64,000 bases of DNA from Pterobdella sp. o SKG-2022 (taxonomy: Eukaryota > Annelida > Clitellata > Hirudinida > Piscicolidae). The position numbers were made by a program, and so were the translations under genes. Numbering within the stretch: position 1 is the stretch's first letter; the number at the start of each line of letters is the position of its first letter. This document shows positions 25,063 through 38,276 of the stretch, piece after piece. Below the pieces are notes generated by a model, which saw only the letters and a program-made list of their open reading frames with translations, was not told the origin of the DNA and ran no database searches. The stretch covers positions 6,107,895 through 6,171,894 of the forward strand of contig OZ038320.1 of assembly GCA_964035795.1 (NCBI GenBank). The letters are read 5' to 3'.

Positions 25063-28000
25063 ATGAGTGCTCAAACAAATAAAAAAGAAAACAAGAAATT
25101 TTTTAAAAGAAATTGGGAAGATTCAAACGACCAACAACCTAGTGAGAAAAAGTCCAAAGATAATGTTTATAAAACTTTTTAGCAAAGCTTTATACCAAGC
25201 AAATTATTATACTTTGAATAAATTGAGAATTTTATATCTATTACTCATATGGTTTGGTTTGAATAAAATTATCATTCATTGAAAAACAAAAATCTTTCAA
25301 GGATGCATTTACTCGTAAGAAAAAAGTTGCCATGATGTTAGCATACTCTGGGAAGAACTATTATGGAATGCAAAGGTTATTGAAAATATTTTAGAAAAAT
25401 AAGTATAATGTAAATCTTTTAAAGGTACTATTGTATTGTGTATTTAGTTTAATTTAATTTTTTATATAATTTACTGATTAATTTATATAATTACTTCCAA
25501 GTTCATCATTTAATTGGATAAATTATAGCACAAAGCTTTTTCACATAAAAATTCATTATTTAAAATATAATGCAACTCACTATAATTCATTCCATTAACT
25601 TTTAAATAACAATTAACTAACAAACATTTTTTTTCTAACCACCCATTAATGCAACATAGGAACCCAGGCTTTCCGACCATAGAGGCATGCCTGTTTGATG
25701 CCCTGGTGAAGGCACAAGTGGTGAGACCTGACCAGGTTGAGCATCCAGGGGCCAAGGTTCAGTTACTATTATTTTATTATTCTCTGGTTAATTGTCTAGT
25801 TAGTTGAATAAATGGTTAACTAATTTTTTATTTAGTTAATTATTTTTCAACTAGTTCGTTGTTCGTTGCTTATGATTAGTGGTTTTTATGCTTGAATGAG
25901 CAAAGAATCTTTCATTAAAATGAAATTATTGAACAAATGATGGTTCAAAAAAGATTTTTTGACATATATCAATAAATCACAACACATCACATCCTCTACC
26001 ATTCAAACACTCAAACTGAATATCATGGGGCAATCATATATAAAAAGTAACAGTAATACTTCTAATTCAGATGGCTTTCCAGAGAGCAGCCAGGACAGAC
26101 AAGGGTGTGTCAGCTGCTGGCCAAGTTGTCTCTTTTAAGATTAGTTGAATCCTATTCATACACTGTATACCTCTATTCAAAACTTAAATTGTTTTTACTA
26201 TATGTTTTTCTGACATTGTCTAAACTCTTTACTCTTCTAGCATCACTCATTTTACTAAAAACACTTGTATTATTCCAACATTAGTCAATAAGCGCTTATA
26301 AAATATAATGTTATAGCAGCAGGTCATTGTTCTATACAATCTAACATCACCTTTTCTCCCCCCCTAACAAATGTTCATAGACGTTGAGGACGCTCTCAAT
26401 AAGATCAACTCATACCTGCCTGAACACATCAAAGCCTTTGGTTTGTCTTGTATTTATAGTATTGATTTATAGTGTGGTTTTTTATTCTAATTATAGCATT
26501 AATACTAATTAAAATATAATACGTTATTTATATAGTGCCAAAATAGTTTAATTTAACCAATCATTACGGCACATTTCTAGCCAATCAAAATGCTTAATAG
26601 TGAGAATCTTTCAACCAATAGGAACCAAGAGAACCACAAAGTCATTTGACTGCAAAAACTCATGCTCTTATCGCACCTACTCCTACCTTACACCTTCCTT
26701 CGCCTTCACTCCCCAGGACCAGGTCTCAATAATAACAATCCTCATCATCATAAATGGTGGACAATAATATTAGTAATAATAATATGAGTAATTGTATTAT
26801 ATAAGAAATGAAACACGACTTTTTTATGTTTATGTATATCAACTGAAAAGCTCAGTTCACTTCACCAAGTTAAAATCTTGAGCACTGTTTGAATTCCAAT
26901 AATAATAATAATAATAATAATAACAATATAAGGTTTAAAAATTGATTTTCAGTATGTATTAATCCCAACAGGAAGTCACAGAAAACTACAGGATATCAAG
27001 TGAGTTTCGTTATTTACGTTTATCAATAGTGTTTTTAACATTTAACACGAATTTTGAAAACATTCATTACACTGAAATTTTTAAAGGTTGCTTTAATTAC
27101 ATACGGTTTCTTTATGTGTGTTTATACTTGGCTGATAATACTAATGATGTTGAAAGTGGCGATAATGTCCCTTCATATAACGCCAAAAAAAGCAACTGAG
27201 GTGCTTTATAATGATAACGATTAAGAAAATATTAATATTAATCCTGATAATGTTAAACCACCTTGCCAAGCAAGTAGAACAGTTATGATAGCACTAATAT
27301 TAATAACATCAGACAGATAAATACCGTTAATTAATTAATTTTAATAATGTTGAACCACCACATAACCACATGGCATAACGTTAAGTGACTACCACAGAGG
27401 AAGTACTGGAGCAGGTACAGCACTCCTTAACTCTCATGTGTGGCACCAACAACTTTCACAACTTCACTTCCGGCAAGACCTCATCCGATCCTAGCGCCTT
27501 CCGTTATATCCTCGACTTCAAGGTGGCGTTGTTATGGGGGCTTACGTAAGCTTATACACTGGAAATATACTGTAGTGTATTAAAACAATAGTAATAATAT
27601 ATAATCATGTCGTGTCTGGAAAGCTATGTCTTTTTATCTGTCTAATCTCCTGCGATGAAGCAAAAGACGTTAAACGAGTGATAATAACAATTTATCATTA
27701 AAGACTTCTATTATTATCTCTTTCTCCAAGATATCAGAGCCGTTCGTGAAAGGGTCGTTGGAGTACGTGTTGATCAAGGTAAAGGGTCAGAGTTTTATGC
27801 TGCATCAGATACGCAAGATGATTGGTTGGTTTTGGGGGTAGTTGGAACAGTGGTGAAAATAAAAATAAAATAACAACAATGCAATTATAAAAAAATGACG
27901 ATACCCGCTAAATATTTTTGATATATTTAACGTTTGTTACCAAAGTACCATGAAATATGTGTTCGATTGTTAACCCCAATTGTTTCTCTGCCCACTTGTT

Positions 28001-29482
28001 TATATCATTTCTTGCACCCAGGTTTAGCAATGGCCATTAGTCGTGGTTTTGTGGAGGTGGGTTATATAAAGCAAGCTTGGATGGCAAATAAGGTGACATT
28101 AAAAATGCCATAATTTTTTCTATCTTCTGTTTATCAAATGAAAAATTGATCTATGCGTTAGCCTACAAATCTAGTAAAAAAATATATATAAATAGGTCAT
28201 ATAACAAAAATTTATATATTTTTTACCGAATAAAAATTATTTAATCAAAATAATATATAAAAATAATGAATGAAAACCACACAGTTAGACATTCCCAAGG
28301 CTCCAGGCCTGGGTCTCATGTTGGAGGCAGTGCATTACGATGGTTACGATAAGAAGTATAGTGGAGATGGGCTGCATGAGTCTATTGATTGGAGTAGTCA
28401 ACAAGTTAGTGTGGTGTGTTTAGTGGTGGGTGATTAGATGGATACATAATTAGATAACTAGGTAAGAAGATAGAGAGGTGGATATATCGGCCCGTATAGC
28501 TCAGCAGTAGGGCATTAGACTAATTATCTAAAGTTACCGGGCTCGATCCAGCGTGGGCCGACAATTAGTACCTGTTCCACAGTATGTTTTCGCTACATTA
28601 AATTTGTAGCAAGCGCTTTGATCTATAAGTAAAAGCGTTTTATAAAAATCGCGATAAATCACATGAGTAGACCACACAGATTTTCCTATATGAATCTTCC
28701 ATGACAGGAGGAGATAGATGCCTTCAAGGAGAAGTACATATATTCAGAAATTTACCAAACTGAAGAAAACGACAAATCATATCCTTTTTTTTTAACAAAA
28801 TATTTTCATTACTGATTGAAATTATTAAAACCATACCAATGGGGATGATCCTAAAATGGTTATCTTGATGATCATTAAAATTTTTATTTTTTTGTTTTAT
28901 TGATTAAAATTGTATTTATGGAATATTGATAAAATTGGTCGAAATTTGTGCATCATTTTTTTCTCCAAACCACGGAGCTTTTTAGTAGTTTGACATTTGA
29001 CAATGTTAAACCAGCAAATTTTTTGAAATTAAAATTAACTATTCATTAATTTTAAAATTATTTTTATTTAGTTGCAAGATTTTATCAAGTATAATACCAT
29101 AGTAATATTTATATATTTTTTTTGTTTATTCATAATATGATTCCTTAACTGTTGCACGATGTTGAAATGGTTAGACACACTAAATATCCATAGCTATGGC
29201 CTCATACTTGGTCATAATGAAAATAGGAGTTACCATAAACAACTAGATACTATGGAATCAATAGTTAAAGCTGAGGAGACTTCTAGTAAAGAAAACTTCC
29301 AGATTGAGAATGAAAAATTAATTTCAAATAATCCTCTTCAAGAAAATTCTACTATGAGTAAAGAAGCTTTGTTGGTTGAAGAAGCAAAATTAGAAGAAAA
29401 ATCTGAAATAAAATCAGAAGATAAACCACAGACAAAAATGCAAAAAGAACTTGAAGCAAAATTAGAAGAAATACGTCAATAA
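24910..29482 (+). CDS. PUS1: tRNA pseudouridine synthase PUS1 (TruA family)
   Basis: Pseudouridylates tRNA (and other RNAs) in nucleus and mitochondria. Exons: 24910-about 25151 (donor uncertain; GT at 25152 gives matching phase), 25302-25376, 25660-25756, 26071-26143, 26381-26440, 26622-26722, 26972-26999, 27398-27522, 27731-27824, 28022-28092, 28285-28404, 28708-28778, 29158-29482. From exon 2 onward phases agree at every junction. Conserved signatures in order are [12 protein letters not shown], the catalytic motif ARTDKGVSA with its aspartate, [50 protein letters not shown] and GLHESIDW. The protein is about 490 residues. The first 51 residues are basic and hydrophobic, like a mitochondrial presequence. 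A second Met at 25063 begins a lysine-rich segment, so two isoforms are plausible, as in mammals. The C-terminal tail is long and Glu/Lys-rich. The last intron is U12-type AT-AC. Intron 11 contains a SINE. Confidence 0.93.
28488..28640 (+). repeat. tRNA-derived SINE, copy 1 (in PUS1 intron 11)
   Basis: The head resembles a tRNA: box A-like TAGCTCAGCAGTAGGGC, an anticodon arm with stem TTAGA/TCTAA, and box B-like GGGCTCGATCC. A shared body (GACAATTAGTACCTGTTCCA) follows, then a tail AAGCGCTTTGATCTATAAG ending in AAAAGCGTTTTATA. The T stem is mispaired, so it is not a working tRNA. The copy at 47190 aligns along the entire length. Confidence 0.85.
28779..29157 (+). other. U12-type AT-AC intron in PUS1
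   Basis: The 379-bp intron starts with ATATCCTTT, the consensus U12 5' splice site of the AT-AC class. It ends in AC, preceded by TTCCTTAACT (29141-29150), the consensus U12 branch-point element, about 10 bases before the junction. Splicing joins TC to G and restores Ser-Met-Leu-Lys-Trp-Leu-Asp-Thr-Leu. This matches the conserved PUS1 segment Ser-Met-x-x-Trp-Leu. No GT-AG pair in the neighbourhood gives that frame. All other introns in the gene are GT-AG. Confidence 0.92.
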
Positions 29483-30398
29483 AGCAAACAAAACTTAAAA
29501 TGGTCTAGCAAAATTCATTGTTTATTCTTAAAATGAGCACTGTTAAGTATTTTATTATTTCGTTTAGTATTTTTGTTGGATAAAATTTCCGCCAAAGGGA
29601 ATTAGTTTCTATGCCTACACCGATGAAATCAATGTTACTAGCTTTTCAGTTTAGAATATCGAACACAAAACAAAAACGATGGAAAATATCTAAATAAAGG
29701 TAATCTCCTGGTGTTATTGTTCGTTAAGTTGATTTTATTTTCGAAAGATCACGGTAAAATTTATTTCACCTTTAAATCTAATGTAAGCTCTTATTGCCAG
29801 TACGAGAAATCTTTAACTACAATTTTGAAACCTCTTGCCATATGTGAACTACCCAAAAAATAACTAACTTTTTCACCAGAAAACGATCCTTTTGCCTACT
29901 ATATTACAAAATCGTTGAAAAATTCATTAGAATAATACGTTATACTGATAAGGGTTCCATATGTTACTTGATTATTTAAAGTAAAGTTTTACCAATAACT
30001 GTTAATTATTTTTTGGTCTTCCAGTTAAGCCGAGTTTTTTTATGAGGAATTCTAAAATAATCATAGTTGTATCTTATCAGACCCAGTGTTTAACTACGGA
30101 ATAGGTTGCTTGTTAAAAATATTCATAGAAATATTCAATGCGTTATAAAAAAAAATTGATTTATTATGAATTTGTATACAACTATACTCTTCATCGAAAT
30201 TGTTGACTACTTATAAGCTTAGATAGACCACCAGACATCCGTCTATTTAGATTTGTTTTCGGAGATTAAAAAAATATTTCAAAATAAAATTAACACTAAA
30301 ATATTTGAAAAATTTATTAAATTTGGTTATATATTAAAAATGCATACAAATGATTTGGTTTTTCAAAGTTGATATCTTGAAGTCATAATTATTTTTAA
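29483..30398. other. Intergenic spacer PUS1 to PIP4K
   Basis: About 0.9 kb separate the stop codon of PUS1 from the first Met of the kinase gene. The PUS1 3' UTR and the promoter and 5' UTR of the kinase must lie here. A possible PUS1 polyadenylation signal AATAAA sits at 29693-29698, about 210 bases after the stop. I saw no clear TATA box or initiator. Confidence 0.5.
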
Positions 30399-33300
30399 AT
30401 GGCTGCTAAACAAAAGCAAAAAAGAATAAAGGTTAAATTAGTCATTCAAATTTTAAAATAAAAGTAGATTGAATAAATATTTTGGTTAATTTACCATATG
30501 GGGTTTTAATGTTACTATCAGTAAAAAGAATATTCTTTTGGTGAAATGTTTCAAAAAACACAAAAAGGATTGTCAAGTTGAAATTAACAAAGAATATTAA
30601 GGGTTTTTCATCTTGAAGTTTCGGCTCTGAATACATATCAATATCATATTTAATATTGTTATATTTTAGCTATAAATTTCCAATTTAAAGTTTAAGAATA
30701 ATAAAAATAATAATATAATATGAAAATAAAAAAAACATCAAGTAAAACCTTTCTCATTATATATTACTAGAACAATGAATTCCATTGGGAAAATTAAAAT
30801 GAAGTTACATTCACTTCAAACATTACAATCACTCATTATTAATCATCTTATTGAATGATATTTTTGCAAATATACATTCAATTTTTGCACACATTAAATA
30901 GCTTACCTAATGGTTACAAAGACAAAACTATGAAAGACATATTAGTTAAATTTTTATTTCAGTTGTTAAAACTTTCCATTTGTAAACATAAAAAGCAACT
31001 TAGACATTGGGTAATCAGTCATATTTAATAGTGAAGATGGGGAAAATATTCAATAGTATTCACTTAATCTCATCCTTGTTAAAAAAACAGGCCATGAATA
31101 CCTTTGGTTGATTAATTTTAGTCAAATGATTTAACCATTTTGTACTAATTCATTGTTTATTCGCACATTAATATTTAGTTTTAAAAACCAGCAATCTATT
31201 TACAACATGAATAATTAAAAATACTATTGTATTTTCACATCCTGTCCCATTGTTTCATTACAATACAATCATGCATAAGATTTTTTGTTAATTTCTAGGT
31301 CATTATAAAATCCAATTATTTTTATTCTTATTATTATTATGCTCTCAACTGAACCATCTAGACCACAGCTTACACCAAACCCATCCCATCTTTCAGGGAG
31401 CAAAAACTCTAAGCTTTGACAATCCCCCATAAACTTTAATGACACACACACAGGCAGTGCAGCAGAAGCTACAAGTGTTCAGATCACACGAACCACTACA
31501 GTCTCTCATCCAATGGGGAATCAATCACTCTGTAGGTTTACTTTTCATTTTTCTTTCTTATGTTCTGTTGAATGAATGGCGTCTTGCGCAATATATTGTT
31601 AACCTAAACTCCATTCAAGAGTGACCATATTAAAAATACAATCATTCAGTTCATTAATTAAAATCTGTGCTATTTAACGTCATAAAGATTATATTTATGC
31701 ATAGGTAAATTAGGTTAGCAAATATTTGCCTGACGCGCACATTAATTTTTACTTAATGCGACTTTGTGAAAATAGAGGTACTATTGACGAAATATTATTT
31801 CAAAGTCAAAATATTCTGTTTTTCTTTATGAACATTGACAATTTATTGTGTCATAGCATGTATTTAAGTTGTTTTAGTGTGGTTATAACTTATTATATTA
31901 CATATGAATTTAGTGACTAATTTTTTTTCATTTTTAATCTAAATGTTTAAATTTAATACTCAAAATGTTTTTGATTATTAAGCCATTATTACTATATTGA
32001 ATAATTTAATGGTTTTATACAGTTACTTCCTTGTTTGACAACTTAGTCGAGAATACATAATAAAAATAAGAAAATTTAAGAAAACAATATTAGTAATAAT
32101 GTTCATAATAAATTAATTTCAGAAAACATACTCTGCTAAAAAGTGAAATAATATAATAATACTAAAATAACGTCAAAAATAACAATAATAATAAAAAAAA
32201 CAAACTCAAGGTAAATGAGTTACGGCACGTACAGAGCAGGGTGATGCTGATGCCGGATGACTTCAAGGCCTTCAGTAAGATCCAGGTGCGCAACCATCTA
32301 TTTAACAAGTTGGTTGCTTGTGTTGTTTTTGTTATTCTTGTTATTATGTGGCAAAGACACATATTGTTATATTTATTTTTCCATACTATCATCTTTATTA
32401 TCATTCTTTTTTTATTATTCTTATTCTAATCATTAACGTTTTACTATGAAATTATTTTAATTCTAATTATATCGTCATCGTTTATAACCTAAACTAAAAA
32501 AGGAAGACTCAAAAAGTGTTTTCTTGTTTACCACTTGATCATCATACTGCAGGACTCTAGTATAAATATTTACCTTATCAAATTATGTTATGAATAATCT
32601 TTTGTAGTTTTCTTTATTTTATCATCATCATTTTATCATCATCATTTTATCATCATCATTTTATCATTATTTTATTGTTTATATTTTATTGTTTGGTCCC
32701 ATTGTCTTCATTATTAAATTTCGTTATAAATAATACATTATTATTATTATTACTAATACTACATTGATTTGTATTAATATAATCATCTCCAATATTATAT
32801 AATGTGGTATGAACATAGTTATTTGACCCCTGTTTTAAATGAGTGTTATTAAACTCCTTCAGAGGTAGGTTAGTTTGAGAAAAGTTTAGTGCTTTGAAAA
32901 AAAACCTTCAAAGCTATGGTTTTTTTTCATTATATTATCAATAATTGCCTTACACTCGCCATCCTGTTGGAGCTTATGTCGTTTGATTAATAAACATACG
33001 GCCATGGTACCAGCTCGCATCAGATAAAAATCGCAAGAAATGTGAATATTAAGCAAACAATAAAAATAATAATGAAAGAGTAAAAATTGAAAAAACTTTT
33101 AATATTATTGAAAATAATAATACTAACTCTTGTTATTACTGGTTACTGAACATACACCACATAACATAGTTCAAATCACACCACTACGCCACACCCTCAC
33201 ACCGCTGTAATACCACTACTATACCACCACACCACTCCACACAAGACATCACCTAATCATCTCACACTACGCCACTATACCACTACAGACACCATCGCAC

Positions 33301-34713
33301 CCCACCACTATACGACACTAACCCACCAAACCACCACCCTATATTATCACCCCACTACCACACGACGCAGGGACAGCAAGCCTGGGTACTTCAGTTTCAA
33401 GGAGTACAGCCCCCTAGTCTTCAAAAACCTCAGGGAACGGTTTTGCGTTGATGACGATGACTATATGGTGGGTGATTGCTGGTGTTTTGGGGATTTTTTG
33501 ATGTGTGAGTGTTTAATCATGGAGTATTTTTGGGTTTTTTGTTGTGTGGTTGTTTAGTTTAAGAGTGTTTTTGAGTTAATTATTTGCGTTTTTTTTGTAT
33601 TATATATTTTTTAAATTTGTTTTTGAGGAGTGTTAATGGAAGATTTGCTTGTTCATCTTTGTTTGGTTGGTTTTGGGTGTATCGTATACTGTGACGCAAT
33701 AAAATTGTATTTTGTAGTAAAAATAACGGCATTTTTGTATTCTTGATGCGTAGTATTGAAAATTTTTGAAAGTCTTTGAGAAAATTTTTGAAAGTCTTTG
33801 AGAATGTAAAAAAGGAAACAAATAAAATATTTTATTATTTTTATTTTTCTATTTTTTTTTTCTATTTTTATTTTTTTTAATATTTTTATTTTTGTATAGG
33901 CTTTCAAACTTTCAAACTACATTGAATTTATTGATTTAAAAAGGGTTAATTTTGAATTTAATTATTATAATATTTTATTAGAGAGATATATTTTTTTCTT
34001 AAGAAACTCATGTAATTCAAGCTAATAAAAAAAAGTTTTAACACATATTGAATTTCATACTTTAAAGAATTCATTTTTTTTCTCCTATTACCAACGCTAG
34101 TTTTTCGATAGTTCAAAAACATAAACCAATAAATAAAAGCTAAAAAAATAATAAATAATAAAAAACTACAATAAACTAATATTATAAAATCAAACATCCA
34201 AGTTTAAGTAATCATAGGCTACTCTTCCTAAAATGAGTGTATTAAAATTCTTATATTTCAATTTGAATCTTTAGGTAATCATCATAGTTCCACATTTCTA
34301 TGCAGATATTTGTATTCAAACAACATTTCATTCCCATTAAGTCGTTTCACCTTTATGAATCCTGTATCGTTTTTTCAGCTATTATCTTCAATCTATTTAT
34401 ATATTTTTACATCAATCTGTTCATGATTGTGAATCTATCTTTTGATATATCTATCTATCTATCTATCTAACCTTCTTCTAACCACCCGATCATTTCCTTT
34501 ATTTTCTCCACACAGACCTCAGTAAGCAAGGAGCAGCTACATGAGATGGAGTCATCAGGTAGGAGCGGTAGCAGGTTCTTGACGACTAACGACGGCAGAT
34601 TCGTTATCAAGACCATTGCTCCAGACGAGGCGGATGAGCTGCAGCGAATTCTCAGGCATTACCATATGGTGGGTGGTAGGTCGGTAGGGTTTTTTTTTGA
34701 GGGAGGGAGGGTC

Positions 34714-34774
<61 letters not shown>

Positions 34775-37700
34775 ATAAATAAATTCACTATAATTTAGAA
34801 TCTGGCTTTGTTCTCATTATACACAAATTGGCTAAATTCGCACCATTGAAAAATCAATGGTAAAATATATAAATCTACGAAAAATACAAAAATTGGGTGT
34901 AGATAGATAAAAAGAATCTTTGTATATGCTGTTTATTTCAAGGGTTGTTTTATGTAACTGACGATTGTTTTAATAGGTTTATCTTTTTGTATTATTGGAT
35001 TGTATAATACAAATTATAACAAGTAAGTTAAAACTTTATGGTTCCAAGATATGGTCAATCCTATTAATCATCAATAAAATATTTTTTTCGATCTTTTTTT
35101 AAATAACTTCAACAAAATAAGGCAAATTTTTTTTAATACTCCTTTATTCAACTGAAATTTTCGACAAATCTCTTTGTCATAATTCATTTGTATATTTTCA
35201 AATGAGAACTTTATTGAATCATATTCAAAATAATTATATTCTATATAATAATAATAATAATAATAATAATGTATATATTCGAATAGAAACACTTGAAGTT
35301 TATTTGTACCTTCACTTCATTATGTAAGTTCATCCTACGAAAAGCTTTATGAACTTGAATAAACTTCGAAAAGTGTTTTCATTTGAATATTTAGGTTTGA
35401 CTTGGAGACTTAATATAGAAATTTAGTATATATCCTATGTCTTTACCTTAACCAGTTTTGAGAACCTAATGTTGATACCCAGTTAATATCGAAAAACTTC
35501 GTACATTTAAATGTAACTTCAAAACAGTGTTTTTTCGTTTATATTTTCCAACCAATCAATGCATTGTTCACATGGAGTAGCACCCTGTAAACTCCACCAA
35601 CCAACTGCGCAACCGAAATCTCAATTAGGGGTGAGCTAACGGTCAACTTACTCATAATTTATCTGCATACAGTACATTGTGGAACAACACGGAGAAACTC
35701 TTCTGCCTCAGTTCTTGGGTATGTATAAAGCCACCACTAATGATTTTGAGGTGCATTTCTTTGTATCGACCAACATCTTCAATCCAGCCTTCCCTATTCA
35801 TCTCAAGTATGATCTTAAGGTTTGTTTTTGTTGTTGGGGGGTGGTGAGGGAGGTGATAGTCTGATGGTGGTGGTAGTGATAGGAATGGTGAGGGTTTAAT
35901 ACCGCTGGTGATGATGGTGGTGTTATTGGTGTTTTTTGTTTATCATAATGTTATTTTTGGTCATTGATTTAGTTTTTTTTTGTTACTGTTTTATTTTAAT
36001 ATTTTTTTGTAATTTTTTTTTCATATTAAAATTTTTTTAATCTAAGTTTTTCTTGTTAAACTTTTATCTTTTTGTTGCTTTTTTATTGCCCAATCAGATC
36101 TCAAATATTCGCGTATACTTTCCTTATAACTCTGAAACTTAAATTCTAGCTAACTAAGATTTGACGATAAAATTGTTTTTATGAAAAATTATAACTCATA
36201 TTTGTTTAAATTTTGCATCAAACTGAATTAAAATTAAAATAAGGCAAGAGCTTTTTTTCCCGATATCTTTATCACCAGACAAGAAGTTGTTTCCACTTGT
36301 TTTATATTGCCTCTGCGTGTGATAATGTTTAATTTGAGTTTATTTATGGTTTTATTGGGTTGAGTTCGAGTTCTTTTTCATAATGATGATTTTTTATATT
36401 GCTCATTCAGTGTTTACATGCATTAAAAAGTAATACGCTTCATAAGTAGATAAATAACAGTAATTTAAATGAAATATTTGATTATTTTCTGATAAAGCTA
36501 ATCTTTATTGTTATTTTATGAAAAGTATCGAATGTTTATTTTAAGGAAAATATTTATATTGATAATGTTAATCATATCGATTATATCACCAAAATAATAA
36601 TAAATATTCCTGGTTTGGTATGAATCAAGATGCTAATAAAGATGGTGTCTCGATAAAACCACCTATTTTTGTTTTGAAAAATGGCTGCTGTTATTAAGAA
36701 AGTACACCATACAATAGCAGCAAATCTTAGCGAGCTATAAAGCTTCATTTCATATAGCAGCCAGATTCACAAAAAATACTTCACCCCCTTATCTACCCCA
36801 TATCTCCATTCCTTCTATTCAGACCCCATAAGATATAAACGACGATAAACAGGGCTCGACGGTGGATCGGCAGGCGAGCGACAAAGAGAAGGCCAAAGTT
36901 CTGCCTTGCTTTAAAGACGTCGACTTCATGAAGGACAATGCCCGTATCAGGCTGGCCATGCACGATCGCACCAGACTCCTTAAGATGCTTCAGATGGACA
37001 CCGATGTAATAATAATAAGAATTATGATAATAATATTATGAATAATAAAAATAATTATAATAATAATAACAGTAAGAACATTAATGATAATAGTGAAATG
37101 GTAACAAAGCTAAGGCAAACGACTGAAGCATAATGTATCTTAAGGACTAAATAATATTTTCATTAATGTTTATAATAATGCTAAATAATCATAATCAGAT
37201 GATAATTCTCATATGACTATCAAACCCGCAGTTTTTGACGCAGCTACATCTGATGGATTACAGCCTCTTAGTAGGCTTCCACAACATCACACCATCCGAT
37301 GATTCACTAGGTTCACCAGATTTCGACGCAGGTCTCTTAGAAGAGGATGACGCTGATGAGAGTGTGGATGTATTGACGAAAATTGTGCAGGGTGTCAAGG
37401 TGTCAGATGAGATGGGGATGGGTAGGCATAAGCATAAATGGAGGGGGAGGGTGCCTGTTTCTTTCGACCTGGAACATCCCGCCGCCTTTAACATCGACTT
37501 CAACCAACAACATGAGTACAAAGCTAGGAGGTCGTTTGATTGTCGTTGTTTAGAAAAAGTTTTATAAATTGTACTATTATACAAATTTTATTGTTAAGTT
37601 TTTAAAATTTATGTGACTCTGGTGCTTAATTTATTGAACTACCAATAAATCGACTCACTCAAAACCGATATCAAAACCACATATCCATCACAGATATTCT

Positions 37701-38276
37701 CTGCAGCATAAAACCTCAGAAACCCTAGACGGCAAGATGAGGAATTGGAGCACTGACCAAGAGGAGCTGGGACCATTTGCCTTCAAAGCTGCTCCTGGTT
37801 CGTTTGCTCCACTGATTATTCAGGGCTTATTAGTTTTTAGCTGATGTTTATTGATGTTTTATGCATCTCGATTACCCTTCTTGGTGGTGTTATTAGATTT
37901 TTTTTTGCTCTAGTCCTTTTCAGACTAAAAATGAATTCAAATGAGAAGGTATTGAATAAATGACCTATCCATGTCTAGATGCGATTTTAAAAGAAAAAAT
38001 TTATAATATAGTATTAATCAAAACAATATCATATTTAATGATAAAAATATAATAGTAACAAAAATACTAAAATCGACACCTACAGAAGAGGGCGGGGTTT
38101 TGTACTTCATGGCTTTATTGGACATCTTGACCCACTACGGCATGAGGAAGCGGACCGCCCATACAGCAAAGACCGTCAAACACGGCCCTGGGGCCGAAAT
38201 TTCCACTGTGAAGCCCATCCAGTACGCCAAGCGCTTTATGGATTTTATATCCAAAATTGTTGTTTCTCACGGATAG
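30399..38276 (+). CDS. PIP4K2: Type II phosphatidylinositol 5-phosphate 4-kinase
   Basis: Makes PI(4,5)P2 from PI5P. Ten coding exons keep phase throughout: 30399-30431, 31454-31531, 32211-32308, 33371-33467, 34516-34668, 35673-35819, 36853-37005, 37232-37530, 37694-37797, 38086-38276. The product is 450 residues, against about 406-420 in vertebrates. Signatures in order are [31 protein letters not shown], the ATP-binding lysine in [36 protein letters not shown], the catalytic [11 protein letters not shown], the metal-binding aspartate in LLDILTHYG, and the activation loop [13 protein letters not shown]. The Ala in that loop (GAEIST) marks type II and not type I kinases. An acidic insert in exon 8 ([10 protein letters not shown]) is longer than in mammals. 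Several donors are the unusual GTTGGT, GTTTGT and GTCGTT. No vertebrate paralogue (A, B or C) can be assigned. Confidence 0.95.
32622..32671. repeat. ATCATCATCATTTT tandem repeat in PIP4K intron
   Basis: About three and a half copies of a 15-bp unit TTTTATCATCATCAT lie in the intron between exons 3 and 4 of the kinase gene. Confidence 0.75.
34441..34469 (+). repeat. Short (TATC)n tract before PIP4K exon 5
   Basis: Four to five units of CTAT/TATC lie about 50 bases upstream of exon 34516-34668. They are complementary to the (GATA)n array on the other side of the exon. Confidence 0.85.
34714..34773 (+). repeat. (GATA)n microsatellite after PIP4K exon 5
   Basis: About fifteen uninterrupted GATA units, ending in AAATAAATAAAT, begin 45 bases after the donor of exon 34516-34668. 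Confidence 0.95.
35311..35352 (+). repeat. Penelope-type hammerhead-like motif, decayed
   Basis: The segment has ATTATGTAAGTTCATCCTAC, then GAAAAGCTTTATG. The GTAAG and CTAC arms flank the GAAA box as in stem II of the minimal hammerheads of Penelope-like elements. The CTGATGA box is replaced by CTTCATTAT, and AGCTTCG is changed to AGCTTTA. The downstream 55 bases (AAAAGTGTTTTCATTTGAATATT) match those after the copy at 52391. Confidence 0.55.

Noticed and set aside
28488..28562. Functional tRNA gene
   Set aside because: The head is tRNA-like, but the T stem is mispaired and the full sequence including the tail recurs at 47190, so it is a SINE.
37258..37584. Minus-strand frame of 108 codons
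   Set aside because: Shadow of exon 8 of the PIP4K gene on the other strand.
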